Shown here: piece by piece, positions 60,709 to 64,000 of the stretch | Numbering within the stretch: position 1 is the first letter of the stretch | How the letters are laid out: the number at the start of each line of letters is the position of its first letter | Assembly (NCBI GenBank): GCA_036852015.1 | Contig: JAANDG010000042.1 | Coordinates: 62,001 to 126,000, forward strand | Length of the DNA stretch: 64,000 nt | Reading direction: 5' to 3' | Origin: Pelodera strongyloides | Taxonomy: Eukaryota > Nematoda > Chromadorea > Rhabditida > Rhabditidae | Translations under genes and position numbers: made by a program | The notes under the pieces: generated by a model | What the model was told of the DNA's origin: nothing | The model's input: the letters and a program-made list of their open reading frames with translations, nothing else | Databases searched by the model: none

Positions 60709-60779
60709 GCCCCCAGGCGGGATTGAACCGCCGACCTTTGGTTTACAAGACCAACCCTCTACCACTGGGCTATAAGGGC
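60709..60779 (-). pseudogene. tRNA-Thr with disrupted D stem, array unit 12
   Basis: Two substitutions change the D arm to GCCC and GAGG, removing two of the four D-stem pairs and altering the A box. The anticodon and T arms are intact. Probably decaying. Confidence 0.75.
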
Positions 60780-61015
60780 TTGTTGAACAAAATTGTATGA
60801 CCAATTCAAATATGAAGCCCCATTCTGAATTTAAAAAAATATTTAACTAGCCGTCATCATAAACTCGTTGGTGGAAAATGACGCTTTGGCTGCATGTTCG
60901 GCTTAAGGACTCACGATGACAGTTCACAGTGGTTATGCGGGACAAAGGGCATGAACGGTTGTTATATTTGATACGTAACACAGCGCATTCAACTTCTGCC
61001 GGTAGGTAAAAGATT

Positions 61016-61086
61016 GCCCCCAGGCGGGATTGAACCGCCGACCTTTGGTTTACAAGACCAACGCTCTACCACTGAGCTATAAGGGC
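61016..61086 (-). tRNA. tRNA-Thr(UGU), array unit 13
   Basis: Consensus tRNA with TTTT terminator. Confidence 0.95.
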
Positions 61087-61303
61087 TTGTTGAATAAAAT
61101 TGTATGACCAATTCAAATATGAAGCCCCATTCTGAATTTAAAACAAATATTTAACTAGCCGTCATCATAAACTCGTTGGTGGAAAATGACGCTTTGGCTG
61201 CATGTTCGGCTTAAGGACTCACGATGACGTTCACAGTGGTTATGCGGGACAAAGGGCATGAACGAACACAGCGCATTCAACTTCTGCCGGTAGTTAAAAG
61301 ATT

Positions 61304-61374
61304 GCCCCCAGGCGGGATTGAACCACCGACCTTTGGTTTACAAGACCAACGCTCTACCACTGAGCTATAAGGGC
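61304..61374 (-). tRNA. tRNA-Thr(UGU), array unit 14
   Basis: One change in the T stem (GGTGG for GGCGG) leaves a G-U wobble pair; otherwise consensus. The MITE lies to its right on the plus strand, 5' of this gene. Confidence 0.88.
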
Positions 61375-61498
61375 TTGTTGAATAAAATTGTATGACCAAT
61401 TCAAATATGAAGCCTCATTCTGAATTTAAAACAAATATTTAACTAGCCGTCATCATAAACTCGTTGGTGGAAAATGACGTTTTGGCTGCATGTTCGGC

Positions 61499-62026
61499 TT
61501 AAAGGGTCAAGCCCACCGAAATAAACCTATATTTATTAATTGTTCATAATTCATAAAAAGAGTATTTATTAAAATATATACAGACTAAATATTATTCAGT
61601 TTTACCACGGGGAAGTTTTTCCGGTGAGCTTTCCTTACGGAAGGTACCGTAGAGCCGTCTTTGTTTAAAGGTGTATGCATTTTTTGTTCGTCTTGGTTTG
61701 CCTCGTTGTCTGCACTCTCATGTGCATATGTGTCTTCTTAAGCTGGTGCCTCTTTATTCAGCATACTCTCTCGTGTTTTGTCGCAGGACTAATATAAGCA
61801 AACAACTACGGTACTATGGGGAGGTTTTAACTGCCTTAAAAATGTTTCAACTTTCTTTCACCCAAGGCTTGTCTACGGTACCTTCCGTAAGGAAACCTCA
61901 CCGGAAAAACTTCCCCATGGTAAAACTTAATACTATTTAGTTTGTATATACTATAATAATTACCCTTTTTATGAATTATGAACAAATAATAAATATAGGT
62001 TTATATCGGTGGGCCTGTCCCTTTAA
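61499..62026. mobile_element. TTAA-flanked palindromic MITE inside the tRNA array
   Basis: The array sequence CGGCTTAAGGACTC is split at TTAA: TTAA occurs at 61499-61502 and 62023-62026. The 520-bp insert starts AGGGTCAAGCCCACCGA and ends with the near-complement of AGGGACAGGCCCACCGA. The arms are complementary for about 70 bp from each tip. A second inverted block lies inside (TTTTTCCGGTGAG, CTTCCGTAAGG and complements). No transposase; an internal 89-codon frame is chance. The TTAA duplication points to piggyBac-type mobilisation. Confidence 0.85.
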
Positions 62027-62115
62027 GGACTCACGACGACGTTCACAGTGGTTATGCGGGACAAAGGGCATGAACGAACACAGCGCATTCAGCTTCTGTC
62101 GGTAGCTAAAAGATT

Positions 62116-62186
62116 GCCCCCAGGCGGGATTGAACCGCCGACCTTTGGTTTACAAGACCAACGCTCTACCACTGAGCTATAAGGGC
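62116..62186 (-). tRNA. tRNA-Thr(UGU), array unit 15
   Basis: Consensus tRNA; shares flank variants with units 9 and 21. Confidence 0.95.
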
Positions 62187-62423
62187 TTGTTGAATAAAAG
62201 TGTACGACCAATTCAAATATGAAGCCTCATTCTGAATTTAAAACAAATATTTCACTAGCCGTCATCATAAACTCGTTGGTGGAAAATGACGCTTTGGCTG
62301 CATGTTCGGCTTAAGGACTCACGATGACAGTTCACAGTGGTTATGCGGGACAAAGGGCATGAACGGTTGTTATATTTGATACGTAACACAGCGCATTCAA
62401 CTTCTGCCGGTAGGTAAAAGATT

Positions 62424-62494
62424 GCCCCCAGGCGGGATTGAACCGCCGACCTTTGGTTTACAAGACCAACGCTCTACCACTGAGCTATAAGGGC
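62424..62494 (-). tRNA. tRNA-Thr(UGU), array unit 16
   Basis: Consensus tRNA with TTTT terminator; long-form spacer. Confidence 0.95.
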
Positions 62495-62731
62495 TTGTTG
62501 AATAAAATTGCTTGACCAATTCAAATATGAAGCCCCATTCTGAACTTAAAACAAATATTTAACTAGCCGTCATAATAAACTCGTTGGTGGAAAATGACGC
62601 TTTGGCTGCATGTTCGGCTTAAGGACTCACGATGACAGTTCACAGTGGTTATGCGGGACAAAGGGCATGAACGGTTGTTATATTTGATACGTAACACAGC
62701 GCATTCAACTTCTGCCGGTAGCTAAAAGATT

Positions 62732-62802
62732 GCCCCCAGGCGGGATTGAACCGCCGACCTTTGGTTTACAAGACCAACGCTCTACCACTGAGCTATAAGG
62801 GC
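62732..62802 (-). tRNA. tRNA-Thr(UGU), array unit 17
   Basis: Consensus tRNA with TTTT terminator; long-form spacer. Confidence 0.95.
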
Positions 62803-63019
62803 TTGTTGAATAAAATTGTATGACCAATTCAAATATGAAGCCCATTCTGAATTTAAAACAAATATTTAACTAGCCGTCATAATAAACTCGTTGGTGGAAA
62901 ATGACGCTTTGGCTGCATGTTCGGCTTAAGGACTCACGATGACAGTTCACAGTGGTTTTGCGGGACCAAGGGCATGAACGAACAAAGCGCATTCAACTTC
63001 TGCCGGTAGCTAAAAGACT

Positions 63020-63090
63020 GCCCCCAGGCGGGATTGAACCGCCGACCTTTGGTTTACAAGACCAACGCTCTACCACTGAGCTATAAGGGC
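63020..63090 (-). tRNA. tRNA-Thr(UGU), array unit 18
   Basis: Consensus tRNA; the trailer begins AGTCTTTTA, a single change from the usual AATCTTTTA. Confidence 0.95.
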
Positions 63091-63327
63091 TTGTTGAATA
63101 AAATTGTATGACCAATTCAAATATGAAGCCCCATTCTGAATTTAAAACAAATATTTAACTAGCCGTCATAATAAACTCGTTGGTGGAAAATGACGCTTTG
63201 GCTGCATGTTCGGCTTAAGGACTCACGATGACAGTTCACAGTGGTTATGCGGGACAAAGGGCATGAACGGTTGTTATATTTGATACGTAACACAGCGCAT
63301 TCAACTTCTGCCGGTAGCTAAAAGTCT

Positions 63328-63398
63328 GCCCCCAGGCGGGATTGAACCGCCGACCTTTGGTTTACAAGACCAACGCTCTACCACTGAGCTATAAGGGC
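63328..63398 (-). tRNA. tRNA-Thr(UGU), array unit 19
   Basis: Consensus tRNA; trailer AGACTTTTA as in unit 7. Confidence 0.95.
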
Positions 63399-63616
63399 TT
63401 GTTGAATAAAATTGTATGACCAATTCAAATATGAAGCCCCATTCTGAATTTAAAACAAATATTTAACTAGCCGTCATCATAAACTCGTTGGTGGAAAATG
63501 ACGCTTTGGCTGCATGTTCGGCTTAAGGACTCACGATGACGTTCACAGTGGTTATGCGGGATAAAGGGCATGCACGAACACAGCGCATTCAACTTCTGCC
63601 GGTAGCTTAAAAGATT

Positions 63617-63687
63617 GCCCCCAGGCGGGATTGAACCGCCGACCTTTGGTTTACATGACCAACGCTCTACCACTGAGCTATAAGGGC
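63617..63687 (-). pseudogene. tRNA-Thr(UGU) with U33-to-A change, array unit 20
   Basis: Same anticodon-loop change as unit 8 (CATGTAA), and the same flanking variants GATAAAGGGCATGCACG. This shows descent from a common multi-unit duplication. Confidence 0.75.
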
Positions 63688-63904
63688 TTGTTGAATAAAA
63701 TTGTATGACCAATTCAAATATGAAGCCTCATTCTGAATTTAAAACAAATATTTAACTAGCCGTCATCATAAACTCGTTGGTGGAAAATGACGCTTTGGCT
63801 GCATGTTCGGCTTAAGGACTCACGACGACGTTCACAGTGGTTATGCGGGACAAAGGGCATGAACGAACACAGCGCATTCAGCTTCTGCCGGTAGCTAAAA
63901 GATT

Positions 63905-63975
63905 GCCCCCAGGCGGGATTGAACCGCCGACCTTTGGTTTACAAGACCAACGCTCTACCACTGAGCTATAAGGGC
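63905..63975 (-). tRNA. tRNA-Thr(UGU), array unit 21
   Basis: Consensus tRNA with TTTT terminator; last complete unit before the window end, with the array continuing. Confidence 0.95.
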
Positions 63976-64000
63976 TTGTTGAATAAAAGTGTACGACCAA

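Larger units (their letters stand above)
57580..64000 (-). repeat. Tandem array of tRNA-Thr(UGU) units, 288 or 308 bp each
   Basis: Twenty-one head-to-tail units, each a 71-nt tRNA gene on the minus strand plus a spacer of about 217 or 237 bp. The length difference is a 20-bp indel around GGTTGTTATATTTGATACGT. Most neighbouring starts are exactly 288 or 308 apart. Spacers are almost identical and share the block from CTAGCCGTCAT to TTCTGCCGGTAG. Every complete unit has TTTT directly after the tRNA, a pol III terminator. The leftmost unit is degenerate, as expected at an array edge, and the array runs past the right end. Diagnostic variants recur in order, showing higher-order duplication. One MITE interrupts it at 61503-62022. 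Confidence 0.95.

Noticed and set aside
61671..61940. 89-codon frame inside the array MITE
   Set aside because: It runs through the inverted repeats of a non-autonomous element and shows no transposase motif.
63467..63712. 81-codon minus-strand frame with SSVVERWSCKPKVGGSIPPG
   Set aside because: This is the sense translation of the tRNA gene itself (unit 20) and its spacer, not a protein.
57580..64000. CRISPR-like array of repeats and spacers
   Set aside because: The repeat unit is a tRNA gene plus a conserved spacer; spacers are nearly identical rather than unique, and the DNA is eukaryotic.

Overview
The window is intron-rich eukaryotic DNA and looks nematode. Genes are split into many short exons (often 60-160 nt) joined by short GT-AG introns with TTTNCAG-like acceptors. 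One gene encodes an NLP-1-like (MSFamide) neuropeptide precursor and two encode small C6-like secreted cysteine-rich proteins, both nematode-type families. In several genes a strong 3' splice site lies 0-20 nt before the start codon with no first exon in sight, which suggests spliced-leader trans-splicing. The species cannot be named from the sequence. Exon coordinates come from hand-matching splice sites, reading phase and protein family. All gene models close in frame when the stated exons are joined.

Layout. 1-4.3 kb: no gene recognised. 4.3-8.3 kb (minus): two tandem AIG1/ADTRP-family membrane hydrolase genes. 8.4-9.8 kb: a TTA-flanked MITE and a palindrome. 10.7-13.4 kb (plus): NAD-dependent isocitrate dehydrogenase beta-type subunit (12 exons). 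13.9-20.5 kb (plus): WDR44/Rab11-binding WD-repeat protein (23 exons, 984 aa), with a foldback element in intron 1. 22.1-23.8 kb (plus): ATP6AP2/(pro)renin receptor, a V-ATPase accessory protein. 24.3-28.2 kb (minus): UDP-glycosyltransferase. 28.2-36.0 kb: largely featureless AT-rich DNA. 36.0-38.2 kb (plus): NLP-1-like neuropeptide precursor. 40.1-44.1 kb (plus): two tandem C6-like secreted proteins plus a relic exon. 45.3-51.5 kb (minus): an unusual 24-exon protein with a TDP-43-type N-terminal domain, a long coiled coil and a C-terminal CBM48/AMPK-beta glycogen-binding domain. 51.5-56.2 kb: nothing firmly identified. 56.3-57.5 kb (minus): the C-terminal half of a gamma-syntrophin-like protein. 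57.6-64 kb: a tandem array of 21 tRNA-Thr(UGU) units, each about 288 or 308 bp, on the minus strand; it runs off the window end and is interrupted by a TTAA-flanked palindromic MITE.

The genes do not form one pathway. Most are housekeeping functions: TCA cycle, vesicle traffic, V-ATPase assembly, lipid hydrolysis and conjugation. The least ordinary parts are the tRNA array with its higher-order repeats and decaying copies, the TDP43N-coiled-coil-CBM48 architecture, the syntrophin gene that meets the array with no PDZ half in view, and several non-autonomous elements sitting in introns or in the array.
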